Assembly: GCF_020882245.1 (NCBI RefSeq)
Contig: NC_083597.1
Location: 88,452,152-88,516,151 of the forward strand
Source of the DNA: Rhopalosiphum padi
Lineage: Eukaryota > Arthropoda > Insecta > Hemiptera > Aphididae
Reading direction: 5' to 3'
DNA length: 64,000 bases
Positions 1 to 13,200 of the stretch are shown piece by piece. The translations under genes were made by a program, and so were the position numbers. Position 1 is the first letter of the stretch, and every line of letters begins with the position of its first letter. Below the pieces are notes generated by a model. That model made no database searches and was not told the origin of the DNA. It saw only the letters and a program-made list of their open reading frames with translations.

Positions 1-2400
1 ACATATACATAGTTATATTACATGGTATCGAAACAAAATCGGAAATTGCATATTGAATATAGAAAATTGAATTTGTAAAATTCGATTTTATGATGATATA
101 TTATGCGTCTTTAAGATTTATGAACCAATAATTTTAAAACATTTAATATTATATCAAGTCGTAATCAATTTGATGCGATTCGCCATTTCCGTTTAACATC
201 GCACACACTTATTGGTTAGTTCTTTCTTTATTTATTTTTTTTTTCAAATTCGCGACGCATCTTGAGTTTCTCAGATTGTTATACAAATATACGTTAAATC
301 TCGAGTTTCTGCTGTCTAAGTAAACTGTAATATTGTAATATGCTGGCAAGAACAAAACAATATTCCTTTGTAATGCGTTTTGTTTGAATTATTATTTCTA
401 CATTCATACTTTATGGTTCTGGAGACGGAGAATTCGGCGTTAAACCGTGATACGCAGTACTCACATGCTGAATTTTTGAACATACCAGGTTTACTTCACT
501 GGTTTTGAATACCTGTATACATTAGAAACGTTTCTTTTTTACAAACGTGTTTGTATTTTATTTTTTTTTTTTTATTTATGTTGTGTAGGCACTCGCTAAA
601 ATAATATAACACTACACACTCGACGATAATTATATATTATTAATTTTTGCAAAGTAAACTTTCATCACTTTAAACGATCATTTACACAATAATATGCATT
701 GTATTTTAAATGGTTGTACGGATAATTCTTAGTGGTTGAATAAATTCTCAAAACATGAAAAGTTTTTCTTTACATTTCAGTCTTATGGGCCAGTTGCTTT
801 TGTTGTGAAAAGATTAAATCACAAAACGTATTGCACGCTTGTTAAAATAATATACATCATTATACACACGCATATTAAATCAAATAGTTATTTTTTTTTT
901 CTAATATTATAAGTACGTTTCGGTATAAACAATAATTATCGCTCATATCTGATGCGAGAAGTCTGACCTTTGCTTTTTTTTTTTTAATAAATTAAAATAC
1001 ACGAATCGCCCCCATAGTTACTCCTGTGGCACTTCGGTAAGTGGTTTTTGAATTGATTGCCAGCCTATTTAAACTTAGGGTTACTTGTTCGGCAAGAGTG
1101 TAATAGTGTATTCGCACACATACGTATAAATACATCACGTCTTTAATATTTTGAAATAATAATATTAGACTTATAGAACAACACAGATGACTTCCGTCAA
1201 GGCGAGAGTCGCGAGATATTAATATTGTCCACGACTAACCTGTATCTGCGTAATCGTCTTTTTGAAAATCGTCTTTCGAGATTCCCGGAAGCCTAGCTTG
1301 AAGGAGTAGCCGATCAGTAGGCTAATTTTTTTTGAATATTATTATTAATGGACAATTTTCGAGTCCCCGTCGAATAAAATAACACAAATTCACTTGTCTG
1401 TAAGTAAAGTAACTACGGTATTCTAACGTCAAATCGATACGTACTTAATAGTGTACTGTGTGCGTTCAATCTACTGCTGCCGCCTATCTGCGCATTGCCA
1501 GAGTTGCAAATGACTCGATCATTTATTAAATCTATCTGTAAACTACCCAAACTACACTATCTAAATTGAACGTAAAATATTTATTTATTTTGTTTTTTAT
1601 TTTCGTCCGTGTATTGTCATACTGTTTTAATGTTTTTTTTCTTGACTTCTCATTACTTTCTAGACGTATTCAAACGAGCCATTCGGTATACAACAAACAA
1701 AAATCAAAGCTATGACTGTGAAAAGGCGTAGGTAATGATTATGACACAATTATTATAAACATATAATTATAAATAACAACCTAAATTTACGACTTTAATA
1801 TTTTTAGGTAATATTATTCTGTTTTCTCGTACTTGTTTGACTAAATAATAATAATACACACATTAGCAAATCGTGTTTAAAATTTAAAAAAAATTAATGG
1901 TCATGTGAGGATAGTCCATTAACAAAAGTACGTTTTTCTTTTATAATACAATAATTTATAAATATTTACATGCACGAGTAATACTCCCCATGCAAAGATA
2001 AAACAAAATAAAATTATAGTTATAGTAGAGATAAAAAATGGATAGCTGAATCGCGATAATATATACTGCATGAAAAAAGGGGCGTTTGATTTGTTGCATA
2101 CTGAAGTTTTGTTTTCAATTATATGCAAAGTTTTTGTCAAAAATTAAAATTTTCATCTAAATACAATTTTTTTTTTTTAAATATATTAAACTTTTGTGTA
2201 CACATTATTTATTTTGTGTAGTAGGCAATATTTCTAAAGAATAATTATACATAAATTATTAGTATTCAATTATCGTTGATAAAAACATATTTAATTTAAA
2301 ACAGGCGTATACGATATAGTTAGTTTAATAAAATATATTATTTGGGTGGCTAGTAAAATTGTAATCTCATGTTTCATCTTTGTGAAAGATGCTCAGTTTA
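1..2400. other. AT-rich DNA, nothing recognised
   Basis: Long A or T runs and short frames only. No coding, RNA or element signature seen. Confidence 0.6.
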
Positions 2401-2414
2401 TATTATATATATAA

Positions 2415-2555
2415 ATGAAAAAAACCATTCCAAAAGGTAAATATTCGCGTCGTAATGCCAAAGTACCGAAAGATATTTTCCCTGTTATTAAATACTCGAT
2501 GGACAAAAGAAAGAAACCCTGTACTTGTGATGCTTTTTTTTCTTCTACAGTTTAA
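2415..2555 (+). CDS. Small ORF of 46 residues, unrecognised
   Basis: Starts ATG AAA AAA ACC and reads MKKTIPKGKYSRRNAKVPKD, then IFPVIKYSMDKRKKPCTCDA, ending FFSSTV. It is strongly basic, with a CTC pair near the end. A stop precedes the ATG directly. It may be chance, a small peptide gene or an element remnant. Confidence 0.2.
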   Translation: MKKTIPKGKYSRRNAKVPKDIFPVIKYSMDKRKKPCTCDAFFSSTV

Positions 2556-2559
2556 AATT

Positions 2560-3800
2560 TGAAACTTAATATATTTTCCCAAAGCAAAATCTTAGTCTCC
2601 GTATTTTGATCGTCAGATAAAATATTTATAAATGTTTAAAGAAATAATATAAATGAATAGTTTTAATTTTATTTTTTTAATTTGAGGATTAGTACCATAT
2701 ACATTATTCACAGATCTATTATGTTTCGGTAACAAATATTCAGTGCCAAATGCAATATATATATATATATTTAGTTTAACATATTATCCGTTAATGGTAC
2801 TGAACGTTGATTTCACTGTTAAAATGGCTCATTAACGTTTATTTTTTTTAACCATGTCTGTTTTAATTTTAGAAGCTTTAGAATAATGATAGTAATTTTT
2901 ATTAAAAACTTTTACAACGATAAATTAATTTTTACCTATATATGTGTACAAGATACAAGCCGAACATGATTAATTTATAACAAAAAAAAAAAAAAAAACC
3001 GTTTTAAAATGTTTTTAATAAATACAATATATAAGCAAATTATTAAACTGTAATCAATTACTACAACTGTAATTACTGAATAAATATTATCCAATAATAT
3101 TTTCAATAATACAAGGTGACACGCGTGACAAAAATCGTTGAAACTATCATAATACTCTAAACTGACATCGTAAAATCCTCGTGCGACAAATAGTGTGACA
3201 AATTTAAAAAGTGATAAAGCATTTAAACATTTTTTAAATTATTTTTTAATGAATAATTTGTTGAATTTCCAATTGCTTAATGCGTCTGCAATTCCGTATT
3301 TATATATGGATTATATGATATTACGGTGATTAAACATATGATATGAAAAAATTAAAATATTTTACGATAATTAATATCATTTAAAAGGCATAAATATTTT
3401 TCGCTAATTTGATTTGCCACACGAGTGAAGTTTGTGTGACTATTACTTGCAGTATAATACGAGTGTACAGTGTTTTGAAGGTTTTTGTAATTTCAAGATA
3501 TCACGGTGTAAATCAGTCATGATGTGTATTCGTCTGAATCGCCAATATTATTTAAAACGTCGGAAAGTTACCGAATTACGTATGGGCATACTATATTTGC
3601 ACAGAGTATTGTATAACTGTTTTTGTTATTATTAATATTATCATTTCCATGCGGCAATTGTCAATAAATTTATTACATGTTATTTGTGAACGGAAATTCT
3701 AAAAATATGAAGTTGTCGAGTATATAAATTCAATATAAAAGTTTAATATGTCACTTGTAATAGAAAGACCATCAGTATTATGCCGAGATCCATGATTGGG
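2560..3800. other. AT-rich DNA, nothing recognised
   Basis: Only a short 67-codon plus-strand frame (3432-3635) with no recognisable features. Confidence 0.55.
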
Positions 3801-3820
3801 ATCGCGTCGTTCGTTATATA

Positions 3821-3860
3821 TAATAATAATAATAATAATAAAAATATATATATATATATA
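3821..3860. repeat. (AAT)n followed by (TA)n
   Basis: A compound microsatellite of TAA units and then TA units. Confidence 0.85.
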
Positions 3861-3876
3861 ACTACGATACGTTTGA

Positions 3877-4140
3877 ATGACTTATGGTTTACGATTTAGA
3901 AAGCCTCGCATTCCCCTCCTCGACCCCCCCCCCCACCGGATCCAACAGGGTCCTTTCTATATATTATGTATAATACACCGTTCTCTTCTCACGCCATCTC
4001 GCCACCACCACCACCACCACCACCACCACCACCAACATTCGACAATCATCCCCAATCCACTACCACCGCCAGCCGACGGCGATGGATTGTTCGCGAATCA
4101 GCAGGAATCTTTCTGGCATAACGTTTTTGTGGTAACGTAA
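3877..4140 (+). other. Open frame with a ten-His run from a (CAC)n repeat
   Basis: The 87-codon frame contains ten His codons from a CAC microsatellite, then STIIPNPLPPPADGDGLFAN. Just before its stop the DNA reads TTTTTGTG|GTAACG, a weak donor. His and Pro runs occur in insect transcription factors, but here they may simply reflect the repeat. Confidence 0.2.
4002..4034. repeat. (CAC)n microsatellite
   Basis: Eleven uninterrupted CAC/CCA units. Confidence 0.9.
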
Positions 4141-4160
4141 AAAATTATTTACAACTCGGC

Positions 4161-4181
4161 AATAATAATAATAATAATAAT
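4161..4181. repeat. (AAT)7 microsatellite
   Basis: Seven AAT units just after the His-run frame. Confidence 0.85.
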
Positions 4182-4629
4182 CATTACGGCTTTGTATGTG
4201 GTTATTTCTTTATTTTATTGGCCTGCACAATAGCTGCGAAAATATCAATTAGTTTTGTTGTTTATGCGTATAACGTAGTGCACACGTTTTAAAAAAAAAT
4301 ACAGACGTTGTATACGCGTAGAAGTCGAATTTGATCGCGTCAAACGCATTTTATATCTCTACGTCGTTCTCTGCGCAGTTCAATAAAATATATCAGTAGA
4401 TTGTATTGATATCACTGTTGTGTAATAATAGTCGTAGGTGGTAACCGTGCGGATCTGATAAGACGAGTTTGGTGTTCTGAAACCTAATAACTTATCTTTT
4501 ACGAATAGATTGTTTCCGCGGTAGAGGAACTTTTTAACTGTGAATTTTTTGTATCGATTTCAGATGAAATGATAACCATTGTAAAAAGGCGACGTAACGA
4601 CTTACAGTTTAAAATATAAATATATCACT

Positions 4630-4992
4630 TTATTCAACTCCAATCATTTTAGTGACCCCGTTAAACATCGCGTTGATCTCACCGAATACTTTATATTTTT
4701 GGAAAATGGCAAATTGATCTTGAAAAGCTTTTATCGTATATATAAATATATACTGCTTTAATACAAGCGGTGCTAATTTATCGGCAGTAGACGAAAATAG
4801 TTTATCCTCCGCTAATAAGTGTGTGGCCAATAATATACGTTGAGGGGTTATTCTTCGTGTGTATTTACTAAAGCCGGAAACGGTAGTAATGGAAACGCCG
4901 GAGAAGAGTTGGTAACCGTTTGAGAGGGCGGTGGAGAGGGAACATACCGGAAGGAAGCGTACAAGGAAAAAAAGAGGAAGAAAAGAATGTGT
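4630..4992 (-). other. Open frame of 120 codons lacking a usable ATG
   Basis: The minus-strand frame is open from a TGA at 4993-4995 to TAA at 4630. Its middle reads GYQLFSGVSITTVSGF, then SKYTRRITPQRILLATHLLA, and it ends NGVTKMIGVE. The stop overlaps an AATAAA. An acceptor-like GGCTTTAG at about 4870 could start a terminal exon. A second minus-strand frame (5102-4848) is open across the same DNA, so low stop density from GA-rich composition may explain both. No family was recognised. Confidence 0.22.
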
Positions 4993-5109
4993 TCACCCGC
5001 CCAACGTTCTTTTTTTTTGTATGTGTAGGTTAGTTTAGGTGTGTGTGTGTGTTTAGTGGTGCAAAAACAGTCGGTCAACAAGTGCTCCTCATCCAGCAAC
5101 ACAATATAT

Positions 5110-8100
5110 TGTTCATATTAAGATAATACGTTATACACGTTAAATTAATATTAGTTATTATAAATATACGTATATATCATATTATACATAATATTATATT
5201 GTATAAATAATATTAATAAAATAGCATTTAATTACAATAATATTTTATATGATGTTGTTATATGCCTTGCAGCTGGAGAAAAATATTTCTAATAATATTA
5301 TTATAATTTAAACAGACAATTAAAAAGTCCGTTGTAGATTGAAAATCGTTCTGAGAAAAAAACATATATAGGTATACAAACATTATAAGACTATAAATAG
5401 ACTAAAAATTATTGTTTTATTTTTCAAATTATTAGTAAAATGTTTTCAAACAACATTGAATAACAATATATTTTAACCTACTATCTGAAATATTGTATAT
5501 TTAATTAAAAAATAATCGGTTAAACAAAATTATACTTCTATTAATATTATTTATATTTTATTTATACTTAAATTGATGTTAAATATTACGGTTGATGCAA
5601 CTCTTAAATAAAAATATGTAAATGTAGGTATTTAAGTATCTGCACGTGACGAAAATTGCATTATTCACATACCTAATTTTGCAACCGACTGCTTTTATGT
5701 TCATAGATATTTAGATATCAAAGGTGATTGATTACATAAAATTATATTTTAATAATAACATTTTTGTTTTAGATAATATTTTTATAACATTAAAATTCTG
5801 AATATAGCAATAGAATTATTAATGTGTGACTTATTTTTAATCCAATCATTACCTCTTGAATAATTAAAAATGCTTTAATATTTAATTTCATGAGTAGATT
5901 TTAGTTGGAAATTGAAACTTGTTGCTACTTTGGGTAGTCAAAATTAAATTAAATTAAATTAAAAGAATGATTTTTAAAATAATTGGAAGACTAAAAAAAA
6001 AAAATAAATAATTTGATTTATTTTTATTACAACAGACTAAAAAAATAACTATAGATACTTGAAACGTGTACTAACCATTTAAACAACAAATTTTGAGGTA
6101 TCACATTATTTTCGAAATATTTTTTCACTTTTTAAAAATATTTACGAACGTTAAAAATGTAAGAATGCCGAAATTATTTATATTTTAATGTATTTATGGT
6201 AAAATATTTGGTTTTTGGATAAAAACCTTAAAAATATAACATACATTACGTTCTTCATAATATGTTGTTAAATTTATTATCGTATACAACATTCTAAAAA
6301 TATTAATATTACATAAGATATTTTAAATTTTAAAATTTTTTTAATTTATTTTTTATAAAATAAATGTTGATATTTGCTTAGTAAAAAGATTGAAAATTTA
6401 AAAAAAAAACATTTTTAATAACATTTATGGTTATAGAAATTTAAAAATATTTAACATAATATATCTACACAAATTATTTTTAGAAGCTTTTGAAGTTAAG
6501 ATTTAATCAAAAATAAGGGTTGTTGTTATTGTGTTCTAATTCCATATAATGTCGTAATTCGACACATTTTGGTACTTCATAAATTATAATTTACTATAAA
6601 CATTACATCTGTACTTTTCTGAATACTCAATTGGATTAATTTTAATATATAACCTATGCACAAAGTTCTATGGTTCGTTTGTATTAACCTATAAGTTCAT
6701 AACAATACTTTGTATAGATTAATATTTTAATTTTTTTTATACTATAATATATTATATTATAATTATGATTAATTTTTTTCAGAAATTAGTTCAACATTTT
6801 GCATTATTAATAGTTAATAAGTATATAAATTATTGAAACATCATTATTCATTAGTATATCGTGCTGACAGACCATCTCAAATTTAAATAATTTTTTGTAT
6901 TCGATGACGTATATTGAATAAAAAAAAAAAAAAAATTTAAATTATATTTATAAAATTGTGTTTTAAATATATTTTAGATATATATAAATATTATACATAA
7001 TATGTACAATAATTGTACATAATATGTATTCAAATTATGAAATAATAGCAAATAACAAATACTTGACTTATTATATTATATAAATTTTGTATTAATTTTA
7101 TAGTAAATTTATGTAATTAAATAAAAAAAATCAATGTTATATTTTGATCTATTTTTTTAATATATTATATTATTCGATTTTATGAGAAATAAACGTATTT
7201 ATTTTTATTTTACAGTTTGTTTAGAGTCATATAATAAATATTGGTATATTTAGTAATAATATGATATAATTTACAGCCAATTTGAATATATAGGTTCATT
7301 TATATTCAGCATATATAAAATATTATAACAACATTTGATGACATATTTATTTTAACGATTATGTGTTAATAGTTTAATCAATTTTATGACTGAATACTAA
7401 TTATTGCCGTGAAAATATTAAAAGTGGATAAATAGCTGTCTGGGTGTTTTATTATAGCATATTTAATATTACATTATTGTATCCGGCTTTATAATAATTT
7501 CGATGCTATACAGTGGATGATTAAAAAATGTCATTATGATATAAACTGTAATTATTTTTAGTAGTGGTACAATAATTTTATGTATACTTAATCAAAATCT
7601 AAAATAAATGTTTATAGTTAAAACACGAAAAATTCACATTTAAAAAGTTCCATTACGATGGAATTAACCTATTCGTATCACACAAGGTATTCGTATAAAA
7701 ATAGATTGTCCAGATGAATATTTCACAAATATGAGTTGAAATTTTTGAAACGCTAAATTTGTGACTTGAAATTTTATCAGATTTATTGGTTATTACCTAA
7801 AAGTATTATTTTATAGCTAAGATATAAATACATTGAACTGATATTGTTTGAGGTACATAATATAATCAAAAGATATAAAAAGTGTTTGGTACGATCAAAT
7901 TTAAAAGATGTGCTCTAATGGCTCTGAGTCATGTTTCTTTTAAAACTATGTACTAATAAAAATAATATTCACGATAATAAGGGTCTTGAAATATATGTGG
8001 GCTTGATGATTCGATAGTCTTAAAAATAAATATTTATGTATTCGCATTTTATGATTTAAAATGTAATTACTAAATTAAATCTATTAAGTATTAGGTAGTT

Positions 8101-9280
8101 TAAAATGTTTAATACTATACCAATTTTTTATTTTTGTAAACATAACCAAGTCTGTTGAATATTTTTTTATTAATGAGTCTATGTTAGGTTCGAAGCGTAT
8201 ATTGAGTTTAAGTAGCATATCGTAATGTATGTACTATATTATAATATTATTATAGTTATACTACTTATACTCAACAACAGTAACACAAATTAGCTTAATA
8301 GTAAAAACATAAATAATGATATTATGTACGACAGTGGTGTAGCTAAATTGCCTACACTGAACGCCGTGTCATATATTATAGTAATGGTATTCAAAATAAT
8401 ACATTCATACTAAAAAAAATGTGAGTAAAAAATTATAGTTTTATAATATTATTAAACGTTTTTTAAATGTTAATTTTTTATTTATTTGTATTTCTGTGTA
8501 TTATATTATAGTGTTATAATTAAGATGTAAAATTAAAATACCATGGCGCGTAAAAAAAATATATAATATTATTTACCTAATATATATAAAATTTATTTTA
8601 GATTATTAACTTATTTATGGAAGTGTCGTTATACCAATTTTAAATATAATGTACCTATTGTACCTATACAATATTTACAATTTAACATCTTATAGATATA
8701 TTTTTGATTTAGGTTATAAGATTGGTTAAGATGTATCAGGACAGGATGTACCAATGTATCAAGAGTGATTTAGTATCGCGTTATATTCATAGAGACAACG
8801 ATGAATCAAAAGATAATATTTTAGAATGATTTAAAAAATTTAAGAAAAGAATAATACACATAATATTACATGCAAGTATAATTAAGAATGAATGGAATTA
8901 TAAAATAATTGAATTGATTATTACACCACGAGAACAAGTACATAGGTTGTTATTTTCTAATTAAATTAAATTTTAGAGTAATATAATTTTACAAACAAAC
9001 GATTATCTAAAAAAAGATTTATTTATGGAGTTACTCTTGAAAAATATTTTTCTTGAATATCGATAATCTGAAAATCATATTCTATTAATAAATGTGTACC
9101 TATATACGTTGGGCATATTATAACAAATATCAAGGTTTTGAATCTCAAATCACCTCCCCGAGTCAGTGATAAAAATCGTTCCAAGTCGGAGACATGATCC
9201 TCGGTAAATATGATTCAACATTACAATCAACGTGTTCTTACCTTTAAACTGTTGGTCGTGTATTAATTCAAGATGTGATA
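5110..9280. other. AT-rich DNA, nothing recognised beyond simple repeats
   Basis: Extremely AT-rich, including (AAATT)n near 5940-5962 and the palindrome at 6993-7029. CAGTGGTGTAGCTAA at 8332 resembles a transposon end, without a partner. Confidence 0.55.
6993..7029. repeat. Near-perfect AT-rich palindrome
   Basis: Two 18-base arms, ATACATAATATGTACAAT and ATTGTACATAATATGTAT, are separated by one base and have one mismatch. Such cruciform-prone sites are easy to get in this composition. Confidence 0.5.
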
Positions 9281-9665
9281 CGTACCATGTCCGTAGTTTT
9301 GCTCGGTAATTGTGTACGCTGCACACGAACGCAGTTATTGTTATGCCTCAATAAATGAACACGACGATTTCTATTCATCGGAAATCAGGGAATCGGTCTT
9401 ACTTTACATCGATACGGCACTATTGATACGTTATCGACGTTGCACGAAAAATCGCACTACACAAAATATTATACGACTCACTTGTATGTTGCACGCAATA
9501 AGTATTATTACTAATAACGTAATGCATGTGCTCGGCGGATGATGATTCGTTTTACGGTTTTGTACCCACGAGATCGACGCGCAATTCCGTTCTCGTCGAG
9601 TTTATATCGCATCGTATCGTATATCGCTATATTTGATATTATAGTTATTATTATTATTTTATACG

Positions 9666-9668
<3 letters not shown>

Positions 9669-9699
<31 letters not shown>
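9669..9699. repeat. (TG)n microsatellite
   Basis: Fifteen TG units inside the small CpG-rich patch. Confidence 0.9.
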
Positions 9700-9701
<2 letters not shown>

Positions 9702-10091
9702 GCGGCGTACGTGTTTACGAGTCGCGCAGAGTGATAAAACAACAAACTCGGTCGTAACATATTATTATGATAATATGTATATTATATTTATCGTGTAAAT
9801 TTAACATTCGGCACCGGCAGAGGAATCCGACCGGCGAACGTCGTGTGCAGATTTTCGATACATATTTACATCGAAAAAGTTTTTTCTAACCCGCATAAAT
9901 TATGAGAGTATAACGGTTATACTTTGGCTACACACTTTCTCCGGCGTGTAATACACACCGTTAAATTAATGATACACGTGAACGCATATAATGCGTGTAC
10001 ATGTATTATAATAATATCACATATTATTGCACTCGCGGGATTATTCAAGATCGTCAACGAATATCTTATTAGTCGTTATACTATCGTACTT

Positions 10092-10115
10092 AATATATAT
10101 ATATATATATATATA
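10092..10115. repeat. (AT)n microsatellite
   Basis: Twelve alternating AT units. Confidence 0.85.
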
Positions 10116-10299
10116 ATGTATATTGTACGCTCTCGCGCAAATATTACAATTATTAGTTTTATCGTCCAATCGATCCGCGATCGATAGAATCGCGCGCAAA
10201 CACTTCGTTGTCGGATATCATCGTTTTCAGCGTCGCACACTAACGATTTGTGCGTTCCAGACATCTAGACCACGAGAAAATCGTATAAATTGGCACTCT

Positions 10300-13200
10300 G
10301 CAATAACAGAATTAAAAATAAATAAATAATAAAACACGTTTGAAAAGTTTTAACAATATTTATTCGAAGGAAGAATGTATTGAACAGAAATACATAACTT
10401 TCCCGTATATATACTCGTTCATTTCATTGCGGATAAAATATTACGGTTTTAGTTGATATTGTTTTTCTGAAATGATGAATATTTTGCCAATACTCTGCAC
10501 GGAGAACATTTTATATGAATACGAATTTCTATTAACCGGTCATTGCACAATTGCTCGTGTCTTTATATACAAAAATAAAAAATAATAAAAATAACAATTT
10601 CAATACATTTTTAATTTTAAATTTCTTCGAATCATGGCGTTTAGAACAAAAACATATTGATATTACACGTGTTTATGAACATTGGATTGTTAAAGACAAC
10701 AATTACAATCAATATAAATAAATTACATATTAATTTTAAAAAAAATATTGGTTCCAAACTTTGAAATAATTTATAAAATAGGTATGGCTTACATGGATTT
10801 TTTTTTTAACAAGAAAAATGTAGTATTTTACAATTTGCACGGCTTTTGGTTTTTGCAAAACTTTTTAAATTTTAAGTGACTCGTCAGCTTTAATGTGCTC
10901 ACACGCAAACTTACTCTAGCAAGTAAACCACGCATTTTCCGCTGAACACGAACTAATCAAATAATGAAACTTAAAAACAAAAGTTTCAGTAGCAAGTATA
11001 TGATGTCTTAATGATTCGAGAAAGGGAGTTAAATTAAATAGCTTCTGTTCTGTAATTGTCTTCTAAGAATTTTTGGAAATTGAAAGTTTAAACGATACCA
11101 CACCACAGCCATATCGAAGTTTCGAATAATTTATCAAGTCGATTGAAATAATAAACATGCATATATATAAAAATTACATGCATCTATATATAATATTAAA
11201 CATTAAAAATGACAAATATAGATAATATTTGAATTTTATTATTATATTTGATTTTTTACTATTTTCAATTAGTATTTTAGAATAAAGAGTACAGTTGTTT
11301 TTATTTAGAATGAATAATTAATTGCCACATGTGATTCACGTGATGTGAAATAATAATAATAATACTATTACATACCGCTACCTTACTTAAAGATGAGTGC
11401 AATGAGATGGTTTCCAATATTTATTTGTCGTATTCTATCAAAATATTTAAAAAAAATTACCTATTCTTATTCTGAATTTAAAATATTTTATAATGATATT
11501 AAACTGACGTAACTAAATAAAACATATAGAAATAGATTTAAAAATCTGTAAACATTTTCAAATGTTTGGCCTTCAAGTCACACACAATTAAGTCCGTACA
11601 AGTTATTTTTTTTTTTCTTACATTAGGTTACTACTAGACGAAGTAGACCAAAAAATAAAACACAATTTATAATACGTTTTAAATTGAATATTAATATATA
11701 TTATGTACAATTCGAACCTCAATAATTCAAAAACATTTATTACTCGAATTTTTGTTTTGTTCTTTGAATAGTATAATATTATAAGTATTGTATACTTGAA
11801 AAATGTACGTACAATTTATGTTTAACCCTTTACCCCTCGAGATTCGATTAATTTTGATAAATGACAGTATTTAAAGAAAAAAAAATTAACAAAGTACTTA
11901 ATATACAATATATAGAAATCATCTTTTTAATTGCATTCATCACATATCGCGTATCGTAGTTATTACTTAACGGTAGTTGTTGGCGCCCGTTTAATATAAG
12001 CTTTAACAATAACTAATATTTATATATAACGGGAATTGTGCCAATATATCACTACTGTGTGTAATAAATATTTCTTATGAATTTAACTTCATCTGATAAA
12101 CTATGACTTATTATCCCTCCATAGAATTACAGTTATATTTATTTACAGTCAATAAATAAATAGTATAAAAATGTCCCGAAGAATATCATTATTCCAATAA
12201 CATTATCATGCCTAAATAACTGCATTAGAATATGAATTTTCGAGTTTTGTATCTTAATAAATTGTGCTAAACGTTTGATTTCTGAGACATGATTTTTTTT
12301 TTTTATGATTGATGGCACAAGAAAACACTGGCTGCAAAACTCTGCAGAATTATCGTTTTGTATCAACGTAGTTTAAATTTAAAAGTTACAAAGATAGTCC
12401 GAATAGATATTTTCATCGTTAAGCGAAAATTTAGCTCTAATTGGCAAACTATTACGTGCCGTAAAGATGGGCAATTTGACATGCGTATTTAAAAAAGTCG
12501 TTTATATTTTGAAATTAAAAATGTTAATTTTATGATAATTACTATATTATATGTTAATGTTAAAATATATCCTTAAGTTTTTACTGATACACATTATTCT
12601 AATAATCTTAAATTTATATAAAATTAATATATGTTTATCGTGTTGTGAGAATTGTTCGCAATACCTGACCTGATAATTGTTGGCCACTTGTGATAATCCT
12701 ATTTTAGAACTCCAATATTTCCAACAATTCCTGGACTAAGTATACCTTGTCTTGAATCCAGTGGAAAATATAAATGTAATAAAATTATTAAAAACAATTA
12801 GAATAAAACAGATGTATTTCAACAATGGACAATATCGTATTATAATAGGCTGGATATTTTCGTAATAGAGAGATTAAGCGTTGATGGCTATACAAGTACG
12901 GTTTTGTGTAATTAAAATATGTCTAGTCTACTTTACAAATTAAAGTGCCATACTAGTGGTTAGAGTAAGAATAAATAATAAATAACATTAAACATTAAGT
13001 ACCGATTATAATAATATTTTGTATTCTAATTAATACTTGACCATATAGCTCATAATTATAATTTTGCCTTATCCGGTTAAATTTTAATACTTAAAGTTCA
13101 TCGCTCAATAGTCGTAATATTGGTCATCATAAAAAATAAAATAATATATATTTATATAATAATATTTTAAAATCGTTTTGTTTCCAATGCAGTCAAACAC

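Larger units (their letters stand above)
9290..10290. other. CpG-rich patch
   Basis: CG dinucleotides (CGACG, GCGCG, TCGCG) become frequent compared with both flanks. It holds short open frames on both strands, none of which I recognise. It may be a promoter or an unmethylated regulatory region. Confidence 0.5.
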
